This document shows positions 34,143-41,885 of a DNA stretch of 64,000 nt, in pieces. Origin of the DNA: Kitasatospora sp. DSM 101779. Its GTDB lineage: Bacteria; Actinomycetota; Actinomycetes; Streptomycetales; Streptomycetaceae. The number at the start of each line of letters is the position of its first letter. Position 1 is the first letter of the stretch. The position numbers were made by a program, and so were the translations under genes. The notes below the pieces were generated by a model that did not search any database, was not told the DNA's origin, and worked only from the letters and a program-made list of their open reading frames with translations. The stretch is taken from NCBI RefSeq assembly GCF_025655475.1, contig NZ_JAHTIK010000001.1:2566259-2630258 (forward strand). Reading direction: 5' to 3'.

Positions 34143-34205
34143 CGCCCAGGGCTTGTCTGGCCACGCCCAGGGCTTGTCTGGCCACGCCCAGGGCTTGTCT
34201 GGCCA
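34143..34205 (+). repeat. Three perfect 21-bp tandem repeats
   Basis: Unit CGCCCAGGGCTTGTCTGGCCA, three identical copies end to end (34143-34163, 34164-34184, 34185-34205), between the convergent NsdA-like and phosphonatase-like genes. Each holds TTGTCTGGCCA, which matches the TTGKCTGKMCAA core of the importer and oxidoreductase operators. The GGGCTTGTCTG of the last copy can also pair with CAGACAAGCCC at 34241-34251, inside the hydrolase 3' end. The 21-bp period equals two helical turns. Confidence 0.9.
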
Positions 34206-34239
34206 TTCGCGTCGCATCGGCGCGTGGCGCCGGGAATTG

Positions 34240-34920
34240 TCAGACAAGCCCGAGCAGCTCCGGCAGGTCGGCGACGGAGGCCAGCACGTGGGTGGCGCCG
34301 TCGGCCCGCAGCCGCTGCTCCCGGTGCGCGCCGGTGAGGACGCCCGCCACGACGGCGGCGCCGGACCGGGCGCCGGTCAGCATGTCGTAGCCGGTGTCGC
34401 CGGCGACGGCGATCTGCCGGACGGAGTCGGTGCCGGTGCGCAGCAGCGCGGTCAGCACCATGTCCGGGTAGGGGCGGCCGCGGCCGGCGTCGGCGGGGCA
34501 GAGGGTGAGGTCGGCGATGTCCTGCCAGCCGAGGGCCGTGAGGATCCGGTCCTGGGTGGCGCGGGAGAAGCCGGTGGTGAGGACGACCGTTCGGCCGGCG
34601 CCGCGCAGCCGCTCGATCGCCTCGGCGGCGCCGGGCAGCGGGGTGCAGTGACCGGCGTCGACGAGGTCGTGGTAGGCGGCCTCGAAGGAGCGGTTGGCCT
34701 GCTGGGCGCGGTCCTCGTCGCCGAAGAGGTGGCGGAAGACGGAGATCTTGGACTCGCCCATGGTGGCCCGGACGTGGTCGAGCATGCGGGCGTGCTCGTC
34801 GCTGCCGTCGGCGACGCCGAGTTCGGCCGCGGCGGCGCGGAAGGCCTGCTCGACCAGGCCGCCGTCGGCGACGGTGGTGCCGGCCATGTCGAGGACGACG
34901 AGGCGGATGTCGGTGCTCAT
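34240..34920 (-). CDS. Phosphonatase-like HAD hydrolase
   Basis: A 226-residue hydrolase related to phosphonoacetaldehyde hydrolase PhnX. Motif I LVVLDMAGTTV has Ala13 in place of the second Asp, as in true phosphonatases (DxAGT). The cap contains MGESKISVFRHLF, where Lys58 aligns with the Schiff-base lysine of PhnX (MGxxK). Motif III AVAGDTGYDMLTGARS follows. This is the phosphonatase-like family that travels with an FAD oxidoreductase in phosphonate catabolism clusters. It lies 12 nt after that oxidoreductase gene. Its stop codon falls within a TTGTC-A-GACAA palindrome. Confidence 0.88.
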   Translation of the reverse strand: MSTDIRLVVLDMAGTTVADGGLVEQAFRAAAAELGVADGSDEHARMLDHVRATMGESKISVFRHLFGDEDRAQQANRSFEAAYHDLVDAGHCTPLPGAAEAIERLRGAGRTVVLTTGFSRATQDRILTALGWQDIADLTLCPADAGRGRPYPDMVLTALLRTGTDSVRQIAVAGDTGYDMLTGARSGAAVVAGVLTGAHREQRLRADGATHVLASVADLPELLGLV

Positions 34921-34932
34921 GCGGGGTGTTCC

Positions 34933-36054
34933 TTACAGCTCGGCGAGGTCGGCGGTGGTCTCGGCGATGGCCGGGGAGCAGGTCATGCCACGGCCGCCGG
35001 GCCCGGTGACCAGCCAGACGCCGTCGCGGATCCGCTCGCGGTGGACGACGCGGGTGGTGTCGAGGCACTGGGCGTACACGCCGGCCCAGCGGCGGCGGAT
35101 CCGGGGCAGCGGCCGGCCGAGCAGGTCCTCGGCGACGGCGGTGAGGTGCTCGTACGGCTCCTCGACGGTGTCGAAGCCGAAGGGCTGCTCGTACTCGTGG
35201 GTGTCGCCGATGGTGAGCCCGCCGTCGACGCGCTGGACCACGAGCAGCTGCATGCGGTGCTCGGCGGCGGTCTCGGTCTGCGGCTGGGCGGCCCGCAGGG
35301 CGTCCAGGGCGGCGCCCGCGTAGGCGGGGTAGTAGCGGAAGCTGTCGCCGTCGGCGACGGAGGTGGTGAGCGGCTCGTCCAGCGGGTCGGTCTGCATCAT
35401 CTGGAGCCGGACGCGGCGGACGGGCAGTTCGGGGGCGAGTTCGCGGACGAGGCCGCCCGTCCAGGCGCCGGTGCAGAGCAGGACGAGGTCGCCGCGGTGC
35501 ACCCGGCCGTGGTCGTCGCGGAGGGCGGAGCTGCCGATCACCTCGCGGACCTCGCGGCCGGGCAGGAAGGTGTAGCGGCCGGTCGCCTCCAGGGCGGCGC
35601 GCAGCGCGGGCTGGGCGGCGCGGGGTTCGACGGCGGCGTCGCGGGTGCAGTGCAGGGCGCCGAGGTGGCTGCCGCGCAGCGCGGGGTTGACGGCCCGGGT
35701 CTCGGCGGCGTCGAGCAGCCGGTAGCCGCGCTCGGCGGCCTCCTCGCCCTTCACCACCTCCTCGGCGACGGCGAGTTCGGCCTCGGTGCGCAGCGCGGTG
35801 AGCGAGCCGTTGGCGCGGAAGTGCAGCCCGGGGACGCGCTCGCCGATCCGCTGCCACAGGTCGCGGGCGCGCTGTGCGGTGGCGAGCTCCTCACCGGAGG
35901 CGCGGCCACCGACCCAGATCAGACCGAAGTTGCGGACGGAGGCGCCGCGGGCCTCCGCCTCGCGCTCCAGGTGGACGACCTCGTGGCCGCGCTCGACGGC
36001 CTGCCAGGCGTGCATGGTGCCGAGCACCCCGGCTCCTACGACGATGACTCTCAT
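34933..36054 (-). CDS. FAD-dependent oxidoreductase of the phosphonate-associated TIGR03364 type
   Basis: A 373-residue DAO-fold oxidase. The dinucleotide-binding motif VIVVGAGVLGTMHAWQAVER is at the N-terminus, followed by VRNFGLIWVGGRASGEE, RRVRLQMMQTDPL and the C-terminal VWLVTGPGGRGMTCSPA. The family is known from 2-aminoethylphosphonate catabolism clusters, beside a phosphonatase-like hydrolase as here. An oxidative deamination step before C-P cleavage is the plausible role; the exact substrate is not settled by sequence. GGAGG precedes the ATG at 36054. Operator and PHO-like repeats lie upstream. Confidence 0.88.
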   Translation of the reverse strand: MRVIVVGAGVLGTMHAWQAVERGHEVVHLEREAEARGASVRNFGLIWVGGRASGEELATAQRARDLWQRIGERVPGLHFRANGSLTALRTEAELAVAEEVVKGEEAAERGYRLLDAAETRAVNPALRGSHLGALHCTRDAAVEPRAAQPALRAALEATGRYTFLPGREVREVIGSSALRDDHGRVHRGDLVLLCTGAWTGGLVRELAPELPVRRVRLQMMQTDPLDEPLTTSVADGDSFRYYPAYAGAALDALRAAQPQTETAAEHRMQLLVVQRVDGGLTIGDTHEYEQPFGFDTVEEPYEHLTAVAEDLLGRPLPRIRRRWAGVYAQCLDTTRVVHRERIRDGVWLVTGPGGRGMTCSPAIAETTADLAEL

Positions 36055-36093
36055 GCGGCCAGCCTCCGGCGCCCGGGTGTCCACGGGTCGTCC

Positions 36094-36115
36094 GGTCGGC
36101 GGCCCGCAGATGAAC
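36094..36115 (-). promoter_or_regulatory. Possible PHO box upstream of the FAD oxidoreductase
   Basis: On the minus strand GTTCATCTGCG (36115-36105) is a full match to the streptomycete PhoP direct-repeat unit. The next 11 nt, GGCCGCCGACC, is a weak second unit. It lies between the operator-like site and the start codon. One good unit alone is modest support. Confidence 0.35.
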
Positions 36116-36123
36116 CGGCCGCA

Positions 36124-36138
36124 AAGTTGTACAGACAA
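36124..36138 (-). promoter_or_regulatory. Operator-like motif upstream of FAD oxidoreductase operon
   Basis: Read on the minus strand, TTGTCTGTACAACTT. It contains the dyad TTGT-n4-ACAA, in the style of HutC-subfamily operators. It matches TTGGCTGGCCAACTT of the importer operator at 12 of 15 bases, in the same orientation relative to its gene, and ends 70 nt from the start codon (68 nt at the importer). Confidence 0.65.
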
Positions 36139-36180
36139 GATGGCCGAAACGGCCGCCCGGGGGCCCTGCCCGGGCGGCCG

Positions 36181-37056
36181 TCAGCGCAGCCGGACGGTGC
36201 GTGCCACGACCGCCGTCCCGCCGATGCCGACCGGCGCACCGGGTCCGCTCCCGCGTACGGCGGCCGTGACGGTGGCGGGTGCGCCGAGGGAGTCGCCCAT
36301 GTCGACGGTGATGCCCGGCAGGCCGGCGCCGGCCAGGTGGGCGGCGAGGCAGGCCGTGCTGTTGGCGTTGGCGATGTCCTCGGGGACGCCGATCGAGGGC
36401 GCGAACATCCGCGCCGCCAGTCGGCCCCCGGCCGTCGGCACGCTGTACACGTAGCAGCCCAGGAGCCCGAGGCGGTCGCAGGCCGCGCGGAGCCGGTCGG
36501 CGTCCGGGGCGAGGGCGGCGAGCGCGGACCGGGTGGGCACCGGGACGAGCAGCCGCGGCCGCCCCGTCGAGGCGACCCGGACGCCGCCGGCGGGGCCACC
36601 GGGGGCGAGGCCGAGCGCGTCCAGCACGTCGTCGTGGCCGCCGGCCGCCGCGGGCCCGTGCACCTCGACGGCTCCGACGTCGAACGAGGCCGTGAGCACA
36701 CCGCCGACCCGGGCGGCCCTGCCCGCGGAGACACCACCCGCCGTCCGGACGGTGGCCCGGTACTCCCCGCCCCCGGCACGCTCGGCCAGGAAGGCCAGCG
36801 CCGCCAGCGTCCCGTGCCCGCACGCGGGCAGTTCGCCCGCGGCGGTGAAGAAGCGCAGCGCCACCTCCGGGCCGCCCGGACCGCCGTCCTCCGCCGACAC
36901 GAGGACGGCGTGCGAGGCCCCCGTCCGAGCGGGCACCGCACGGCACTGTTCACCGCCCGGGCCCTCCCCGACCACCACCGCGGTGGGGCTGCCGCCGCGC
37001 CCCTCCCGCAGACAGGCACGCACGATCGCGACGGTCAGACCCCCGGCATCAGGCAC
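36181..37056 (-). CDS. PhzF family isomerase-like protein
   Basis: A protein of about 291 residues with the PhzF/DapF-like double barrel. Family signs are VRACLREGRGGSPTAVVVGE near the start, RFFTAAGELPACGHGTLAALAFL in the middle (the GHGT/AT substrate loop), and the second-half MFAPSIGVPEDIANANSTACLAAHL. The glutamate that acts as base in PhzF (usually in a VDAFT...NPAAV context) is not obvious. The start is uncertain: GTG at 37056 is in frame before the first conserved strand, with a TTG at 37092 as an alternative. The substrate is unknown. Confidence 0.8.
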   Translation of the reverse strand: MPDAGGLTVAIVRACLREGRGGSPTAVVVGEGPGGEQCRAVPARTGASHAVLVSAEDGGPGGPEVALRFFTAAGELPACGHGTLAALAFLAERAGGGEYRATVRTAGGVSAGRAARVGGVLTASFDVGAVEVHGPAAAGGHDDVLDALGLAPGGPAGGVRVASTGRPRLLVPVPTRSALAALAPDADRLRAACDRLGLLGCYVYSVPTAGGRLAARMFAPSIGVPEDIANANSTACLAAHLAGAGLPGITVDMGDSLGAPATVTAAVRGSGPGAPVGIGGTAVVARTVRLR

Positions 37057-37147
37057 CGCACCAGCAGAGCACCCTCCCCGGCGCCCCGGCAAGCAGCAGT
37101 GCGGGCATCTGTGCGATCCGGGCCGACGGCGCCTCAGGGACGTGTGG

Positions 37148-37178
37148 GGGCACCTCCCGGCCGAAGGCTGGGGGGAGA
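37148..37178. repeat. Streptomyces-type intergenic palindromic repeat
   Basis: GGGCACCTCCCGGCCGAA then GGCTGGGGGGAG folds as CCTCCCGGCC-GAA-GGCTGGGGG. Near-identical hairpins are familiar between genes in streptomycete genomes. Here it lies in the 229-bp gap between the PhzF gene and the ABC exporter, both of which read leftwards. Confidence 0.6.
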
Positions 37179-37285
37179 ACTGAGCAATCCGGGGGTGGCC
37201 GTCACCGCAATTCGGGCCGAGCCGTGGTCCCCGACCTGGCCCGCAGCCGAATTGCCCCCAATTGCCCCCTACCGGGCCGCGGTTG

Positions 37286-37966
37286 CTACGCCCCCGCGAG
37301 CACCCTCAGGCGGCCGTCCCGGACCTCGGCGACCTGGTCGGCGGCGGCCAGGTGGGTGCGGTCGTGGGTGACCAGCACGGTCGCGGTGGACCGCTCGCGG
37401 GTGAGGGCGGCGAGCAGGTCGACGACGGCGGCGCCGCGCTCGTGGTCGAGGGCGCTGGTGGGCTCGTCGACCAGCAGCACCCGGGGCTCGTTCATCAGCG
37501 CCCGGGCGATGTTGACCCGCTGCCGCTGGCCGCCGGAGAGCCGGCCGGGGCGCCGGTCGGCCAGGTCGGCGAGGCCGACCGTGTCGAGCAGCTCCAGGGC
37601 GCGGGCCCGGGCCGCCTTGGCCGGGCGGCCGGCCAGGTGGGCCATCAGCTGGAGCTGTTCGGCGGCGGTGAGCGAGGGCAGCAGGTTGGGCTGCTGGAAG
37701 ACGATGCCGATCCGGTCGCGGCGCAGCTCGGCCCGTCCGGCAGCGGTGAGGCCGGCGGTGTCGGTGCCGTCGACGAGGACCCGGCCGCTGTCGGGGGTGA
37801 TCAGGGTGGCGGCGACGGCGAGCAGGCTGGACTTGCCGGAGCCGGACGGGCCGACCACGGCGGTCAGCGAGCCGCGCGGCACCTCCAGGCCGACCCGGTC
37901 GAGGGCGGTGAGGCGGCCGTCGCCGTCGGGGTAGCTGAGGGTGATGTCGGTGAGGTGGAGGCTCAT
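37286..37966 (-). CDS. MacB-type ABC exporter ATP-binding protein
   Basis: A 226-residue ATPase of the LolD/MacB class. Walker A GPSGSGKSS, Q-loop IVFQQPNLLPSLT, signature LSGGQRQRVNIARALM, Walker B LLVDEPTSALD and the H-loop VTHD are present. It overlaps the permease stop by four bases (ATGA), so the two form one exporter or mechanotransmitter. The pair is divergent from a two-component system that probably controls it, as in many actinomycete cell-envelope stress loci. Confidence 0.93.
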   Translation of the reverse strand: MSLHLTDITLSYPDGDGRLTALDRVGLEVPRGSLTAVVGPSGSGKSSLLAVAATLITPDSGRVLVDGTDTAGLTAAGRAELRRDRIGIVFQQPNLLPSLTAAEQLQLMAHLAGRPAKAARARALELLDTVGLADLADRRPGRLSGGQRQRVNIARALMNEPRVLLVDEPTSALDHERGAAVVDLLAALTRERSTATVLVTHDRTHLAAADQVAEVRDGRLRVLAGA

Positions 37967-39039
37967 CGGGTGCTCCCCAGGGCGGTCAGCGGGTCGACGG
38001 AGGTGATGCGGCGCACCGCGAGGGCTGCGCCCGCGGAGCCGAGCGCGACCATCACCAGGGCGGGCAGCAGCAGGGTCGGCGCGTCGAGGACGAAGGGCAC
38101 CGTGCCGGAGACTGCGGCGCCGGCCGCGGCCGCGATGCCGCTGCCGAGCGCGGTGCCGAGCACCAGCAGCACGGCGGCCTGGCCGAGCGCGTCGCCGGTG
38201 AGGCGGCGGGTGGAGGCGCCGAGCGCCTTGAGAACGGCGATGTCGCCGGTCCGCTGGATCGTCCAGACGGTGAAGAAGGCACCGATCACCAGAGCGGAGA
38301 TGGCCAACAGGAAGCCGCGCATCAGCTGCAGCGAGCCGTTCTCGGAGGTGTAGGCGCCGATCGCGGTGAGCGAGTCGCCGCGGCTGAGGGTGCGGGTGCC
38401 GAGCCGGGCGTCGGCGCCGGCGAGGTCGGCGCCGGGGCCGGTACGCAGGGCGACCACCGTGGCATGCGGGCCGTCCCCGGCCGCACCGGGGGCGATCGCC
38501 TGCCAGTCGGCGAGGCTCGTCCAGACCACCGGGGTGTGGTTGTGGGCGGCGTCCCCGGCGACCGCGGCGACGGCCAGGGAGCGGCGGGCGAGGACGACGG
38601 TGTCGCCGGGGTGCACCCCGAGCTCCTCGGCCGCGGTGGCGGAGAGCACGGCGGCGCCGTCCCGGACGGGCTGCGGGGCGAGGCCGGCGCCGGGGCGGCT
38701 GCCGAAGGCGGAGACCGCGGTGGAGCGGCTGCCGGCGACGGCCTTGGCGGTGGCGACGCCGAGCGGTTCGGCGGCTCGGACGCCGGGTGTCCGCGCCCAC
38801 TGCTGCCAGACCCGCTCGGTGAGGACGGAGTCCGCGAAGGACGGTCCCCGTCCGTCGGCCGGGGCGGCGAAGGCCAGGTGGTCCGCGTCCAGTCCGGTGA
38901 CGGCGGAGATGTTGCCCCGGGCGAGGCCCGCGGTGAGGCCGGACAACAGCCCGACCAGCACGGTGATCAGCACGACCACCGCCCCCATCAGGGCGAACCG
39001 GCCCTTGGCGAACCTCAGGTCCCTCCAGGCGACGAACAT
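37963..39039 (-). CDS. FtsX/MacB-type ABC permease
   Basis: A 358-residue permease. One N-terminal helix (MGAVVVLITVLVGLLSGLTA) is followed by a large extracellular domain of about 190 residues, then three helices at the C-terminus (GFLLAISALVIGAFFTVWTI; AAVLLVLGTALGSGIAAAAG; LLLPALVMVALGSAGAALAV). The cytoplasmic RTGDIAVLKALGASTRRL loop is the FtsX-family hallmark. GGAAGGAG lies before the ATG at 39039. Substrate unknown; lipoproteins or envelope-active peptides are typical for this class. Confidence 0.9.
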   Translation of the reverse strand: MFVAWRDLRFAKGRFALMGAVVVLITVLVGLLSGLTAGLARGNISAVTGLDADHLAFAAPADGRGPSFADSVLTERVWQQWARTPGVRAAEPLGVATAKAVAGSRSTAVSAFGSRPGAGLAPQPVRDGAAVLSATAAEELGVHPGDTVVLARRSLAVAAVAGDAAHNHTPVVWTSLADWQAIAPGAAGDGPHATVVALRTGPGADLAGADARLGTRTLSRGDSLTAIGAYTSENGSLQLMRGFLLAISALVIGAFFTVWTIQRTGDIAVLKALGASTRRLTGDALGQAAVLLVLGTALGSGIAAAAGAAVSGTVPFVLDAPTLLLPALVMVALGSAGAALAVRRITSVDPLTALGSTR

Positions 39040-39122
39040 GACGGCGCGGGCTCCTTCCGCGGTGGTTCCGGTGGACGGGATCCACTCTCGCCACCGCGCC
39101 TTGTCTTCACATCGCGCCGCGG

Positions 39123-39142
39123 TTCGATCCTCCGGAATCGAA
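39123..39142. promoter_or_regulatory. Inverted repeat between ABC exporter and two-component system
   Basis: TTCGAT-CCTCCGGA-ATCGAA, perfect 6-bp arms, in the 172-bp divergent promoter region. A second palindromic patch, GATCGATC, lies at 39168-39175. Either could bind the adjacent response regulator. Confidence 0.4.
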
Positions 39143-39211
39143 GGGTGGTGACCGGAATCAACCTTTTGATCGATCGGTCGGCCGGGGCCCGCCGGGTACC
39201 GTGGAGGCACC

Positions 39212-40525
39212 ATGAACCCCCGCGCCCTGACCCCCGTGCTGCGTGTCGTCAACCACTGCCTGCACCTGCTGGTCGCCGGGCTGCTGGCGCTGGCCGCCGC
39301 CCGGGCGGTGCACGGCGGCGGGCCGGACGCCCCGCGCGCGGTGCTCGCCGCACTGGCCGCGGGCGCGGTGTACGCGGCGGGCCCGCTCACCCCCGCGGTG
39401 GGCCGGCGACGCGCGGCGACCGTGCTGTGGCTGGCCGCGCTGGGCGCCGCCTGGCTGGCCCTGCTGGCGGTCAGCCGGGACGGCGTCTGGCTGGCCTTCC
39501 CGCTGTACTTCGTCCAGCTGCACCTGCTGCCGCGCCGGGCGGGCCTCGCCGTGGTGCTCGCCACCGCGCTGGCCGCGGCCGGCGGCTTCGCACTGCACCA
39601 GGGCACGCTGGAGGCCGCCGTCTTCATCGGGCCGGTGCTCGGCGCGGCGGTCGCCACCGCGACCGTGCTCGGCTACCAGGCGCTGTACCGGGAGAGCGAG
39701 CAGCGTCGGCGGCTGATCGACGAGCTGCGGGCGACCCGGGCCGACCTTGCCGCGGCCGACCACGCGGCCGGGGTGCTCGCCGAACGCGAGCGGCTCGCCC
39801 GCGAGATCCACGACACCCTGGCGCAGGGCCTCTCCTCGATCCAGCTGCTGCTGCGCGCCGCCGAACGCGCCCTGCCGGGCGACCCGACTGCCGCCGAACG
39901 GCATGTCCGGGTGGCCCGGGAGGCCGCCCAGGACAACCTGGCGGAGGCCCGCCGGTTCGTCCGCGAGCTGGCCCCGCCGCTGCTGGACGGACTGCCGCTG
40001 GCCGGCGCCCTGGAACGGCTCTGCGCGACCTCCGCCGACCGGTACGGGCTGCCTGTGCACTTCACGCTCTCCGGCTCCCCGACCCCACTGCCCGGCCCGT
40101 ACGAGCCCGCGCTGGTACGGGTGGCGCAGTCGGCCCTCGCCAACGCGGCGCAGCACGCCGGGGCCCGGCAGGTCGAGGTGACCCTCAGCTACATGGGCGC
40201 GGAGGTCGCCCTGGACGTGGTCGACGACGGCTCCGGCTTCGAGCCGGCGGCCGTGGCCGGCGGCAGCGGCGGCAACGGCGGTGCGGGCAGTGGCGGCTTC
40301 GGGCTGGCCGCGATGCGGCACCGGGTGCGGGCCCTCGGCGGCAGCCTGACGGTGGAGTCCGCGCCGGGCCAGGGCACCGCGGTGGCGGCCCAGCTCCCGC
40401 TGCCCGCCCCGGCCGGGCACCACGGCGTGTCCGGGGCCGCGGAGCCGGCGGTGTTCGTCGTGTCGGCGGAGCCGGCGGACCTGGGCGCGCCGGCGGCGCG
40501 CGAGGTGCAGGAGGAGCGGGTATGA
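39212..40525 (+). CDS. Two-component sensor histidine kinase, HisKA_3 (NarL system) type
   Basis: A 437-residue membrane sensor. Four or five hydrophobic segments occupy residues 10-155 with no large extracellular loop. The dimerisation box ERERLAREIHDTLAQGLSSI places the phospho-accepting histidine at residue 200. The HATPase domain shows ALANAAQHAGARQVEVTL (N-box), VVDDGSGFEP (G1) and GGFGLAAMRHRVRALGG (G2). A Gly-rich loop and an unconserved 45-residue tail are notable. It overlaps the response regulator start (ATGA). The hidden or absent sensor domain suggests membrane-state sensing, often together with the divergent ABC exporter. Confidence 0.93.
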   Translation: MNPRALTPVLRVVNHCLHLLVAGLLALAAARAVHGGGPDAPRAVLAALAAGAVYAAGPLTPAVGRRRAATVLWLAALGAAWLALLAVSRDGVWLAFPLYFVQLHLLPRRAGLAVVLATALAAAGGFALHQGTLEAAVFIGPVLGAAVATATVLGYQALYRESEQRRRLIDELRATRADLAAADHAAGVLAERERLAREIHDTLAQGLSSIQLLLRAAERALPGDPTAAERHVRVAREAAQDNLAEARRFVRELAPPLLDGLPLAGALERLCATSADRYGLPVHFTLSGSPTPLPGPYEPALVRVAQSALANAAQHAGARQVEVTLSYMGAEVALDVVDDGSGFEPAAVAGGSGGNGGAGSGGFGLAAMRHRVRALGGSLTVESAPGQGTAVAAQLPLPAPAGHHGVSGAAEPAVFVVSAEPADLGAPAAREVQEERV

Positions 40526-41154
40526 CCGCCCCGATCCGGCTGCTGCTCGCGGACGACCACCCGGTGGTGCGGGCCGGGCTGCGCGCCGTCCTGGAGACCG
40601 AACCGGACCTGGTGATCGTCGCCGAGGCGGCCACCGCCGAGGAGGCCGTCCGGCTCGCGGCCGAGCAGCCGGTCGACGTGGTGCTGATGGACCTGCAGTT
40701 CGGCGCCGGGATGAACGGCTCGCAGGCCACCGCCGAGATCACCGCACGACCGGGGGCGCCCCGGGTACTGGTGGTGACCACCTACGACAGCGACGCCGAC
40801 ACGCTGAGCGCGATCGAGGCCGGCGCCACCGGCTACCTGCTGAAGGACGCGCCGCCCGCCGAACTGGCCGCCGCCGTCCGGGACGCGGCCGCCGGCCGCA
40901 CCGCGCTCGCCCCGGCCGTGGCCGACCGGCTGCTGCACCGGATGCGCACCCCCGCGACGGCGCTCAGTCTGCGCGAGGTGCAGGTCCTGGAACTGGTCGC
41001 CCGCGGCCTGGCCAACCTCGACGTGGCCCGCGAACTGCACATCAGCCAGGCCACCGTGAAGTCCCACCTGGTGCACATCTACGCCAAGCTCGGCGTCGAC
41101 TCCCGCACCGCCGCCGTCGCCGCCGCCACCGGCCGCGGCCTCATCCGCCGCTGA
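40522..41154 (+). CDS. NarL/LuxR family response regulator
   Basis: A 210-residue regulator. The receiver has the acidic pair LADDHP, phospho-acceptor Asp57 in VVLMDLQFG, and the switch lysine in GYLLKDAPPAEL. The C-terminal LuxR HTH reads LSLREVQVLELVARGLANLD, then ISQATVKSHLVHIYAKLGVD. It is translationally coupled to the kinase. Probable targets are its own promoter and the divergent exporter. Confidence 0.95.
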   Translation: MTAPIRLLLADDHPVVRAGLRAVLETEPDLVIVAEAATAEEAVRLAAEQPVDVVLMDLQFGAGMNGSQATAEITARPGAPRVLVVTTYDSDADTLSAIEAGATGYLLKDAPPAELAAAVRDAAAGRTALAPAVADRLLHRMRTPATALSLREVQVLELVARGLANLDVARELHISQATVKSHLVHIYAKLGVDSRTAAVAAATGRGLIRR

Positions 41155-41212
41155 CCGCCCCGGCCGCCGGGCCGCGGGCAGCCCGACGGGCCCGGTCACC
41201 GTGGGACCGCCC

Positions 41213-41836
41213 TCAGGCCGGTGCGCCGTCGCCCAGCACCGGGCCCAGCCGCCCCGCCCGGGCCCGTTCCACCAGCGGTGCGGCCCGCCCCGCCGCCACG
41301 CTGAGCAGCGCCCCCGCGAGCAGCCCGATCACGGCGCCCGCCAGCACGTCGTGCGGGTAGTGCACGCCCACCCAGACCCGGGAGGCGCCCATCAGCACGG
41401 CGGCGGCCAGCGCGACTGCGCCGAGCCTCCGGTTCGCCGTCCACAGGGCCGCCGCGGCGGCGAAGGCGATCACCGTGTGATTGCTGGGGAAGGACCAGTC
41501 CCCGGCGGCCGGGCAGCCCTCCAGGGTGGCCCGGACGGCGAGCTGCCGGCACGGCCGGACCTCCTCGACGGCCGACTTGAACACGGTGTCCGCGGCGTAC
41601 GCGGCGACCACCACCACCGGTGCCGCCAGTGCCCGGGCCATCACCGCCGGTGCGGCGCCCCGCGCCTGCCACCAGCCGCAGAGCATGAGCAGGGCGAACG
41701 CCCCGAGGCCGAGCGCCGACCAGTCGGCGATCAGCCCGTCCAGCCAGGCCGGGGCGGAGCCGGCCCATCCGACGACCCGGGTGTAGAGACCGCCGTCGAT
41801 CCCGCTGCCGTCGTAGGCGAGCAGTGCAGGTGTCAT
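41213..41836 (-). CDS. PAP2 family membrane phosphatase
   Basis: A 207-residue phosphatidic-acid-phosphatase-type protein with about five or six helices. All three active-site motifs are intact: KSAVEEVRP, PSNH, and SRVWVGVHYPHDV. Such enzymes act at the outer membrane face on lipid phosphates such as undecaprenyl pyrophosphate or phosphatidic acid. The start ATG lies 50 nt from a strong set of CGTCTACA/TGTAGACG repeats, so it is probably repressor-controlled. Confidence 0.9.
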   Translation of the reverse strand: MTPALLAYDGSGIDGGLYTRVVGWAGSAPAWLDGLIADWSALGLGAFALLMLCGWWQARGAAPAVMARALAAPVVVVAAYAADTVFKSAVEEVRPCRQLAVRATLEGCPAAGDWSFPSNHTVIAFAAAAALWTANRRLGAVALAAAVLMGASRVWVGVHYPHDVLAGAVIGLLAGALLSVAAGRAAPLVERARAGRLGPVLGDGAPA

Positions 41837-41885
41837 CGGCGGACCTCCGGTGCGCGTTGCAGCGGCATCCGCCGGGGACGCCGCA

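Noticed and set aside
34143..34205. CRISPR array from the three 21-bp repeats.
   Set aside because: The units are directly adjacent with no spacers, and no cas genes are nearby.
39121..39142. GGTTCGATCC resembles a tRNA T-arm.
   Set aside because: No acceptor stem, D-arm or anticodon arm can be built around it; it is part of an inverted repeat in a promoter region.
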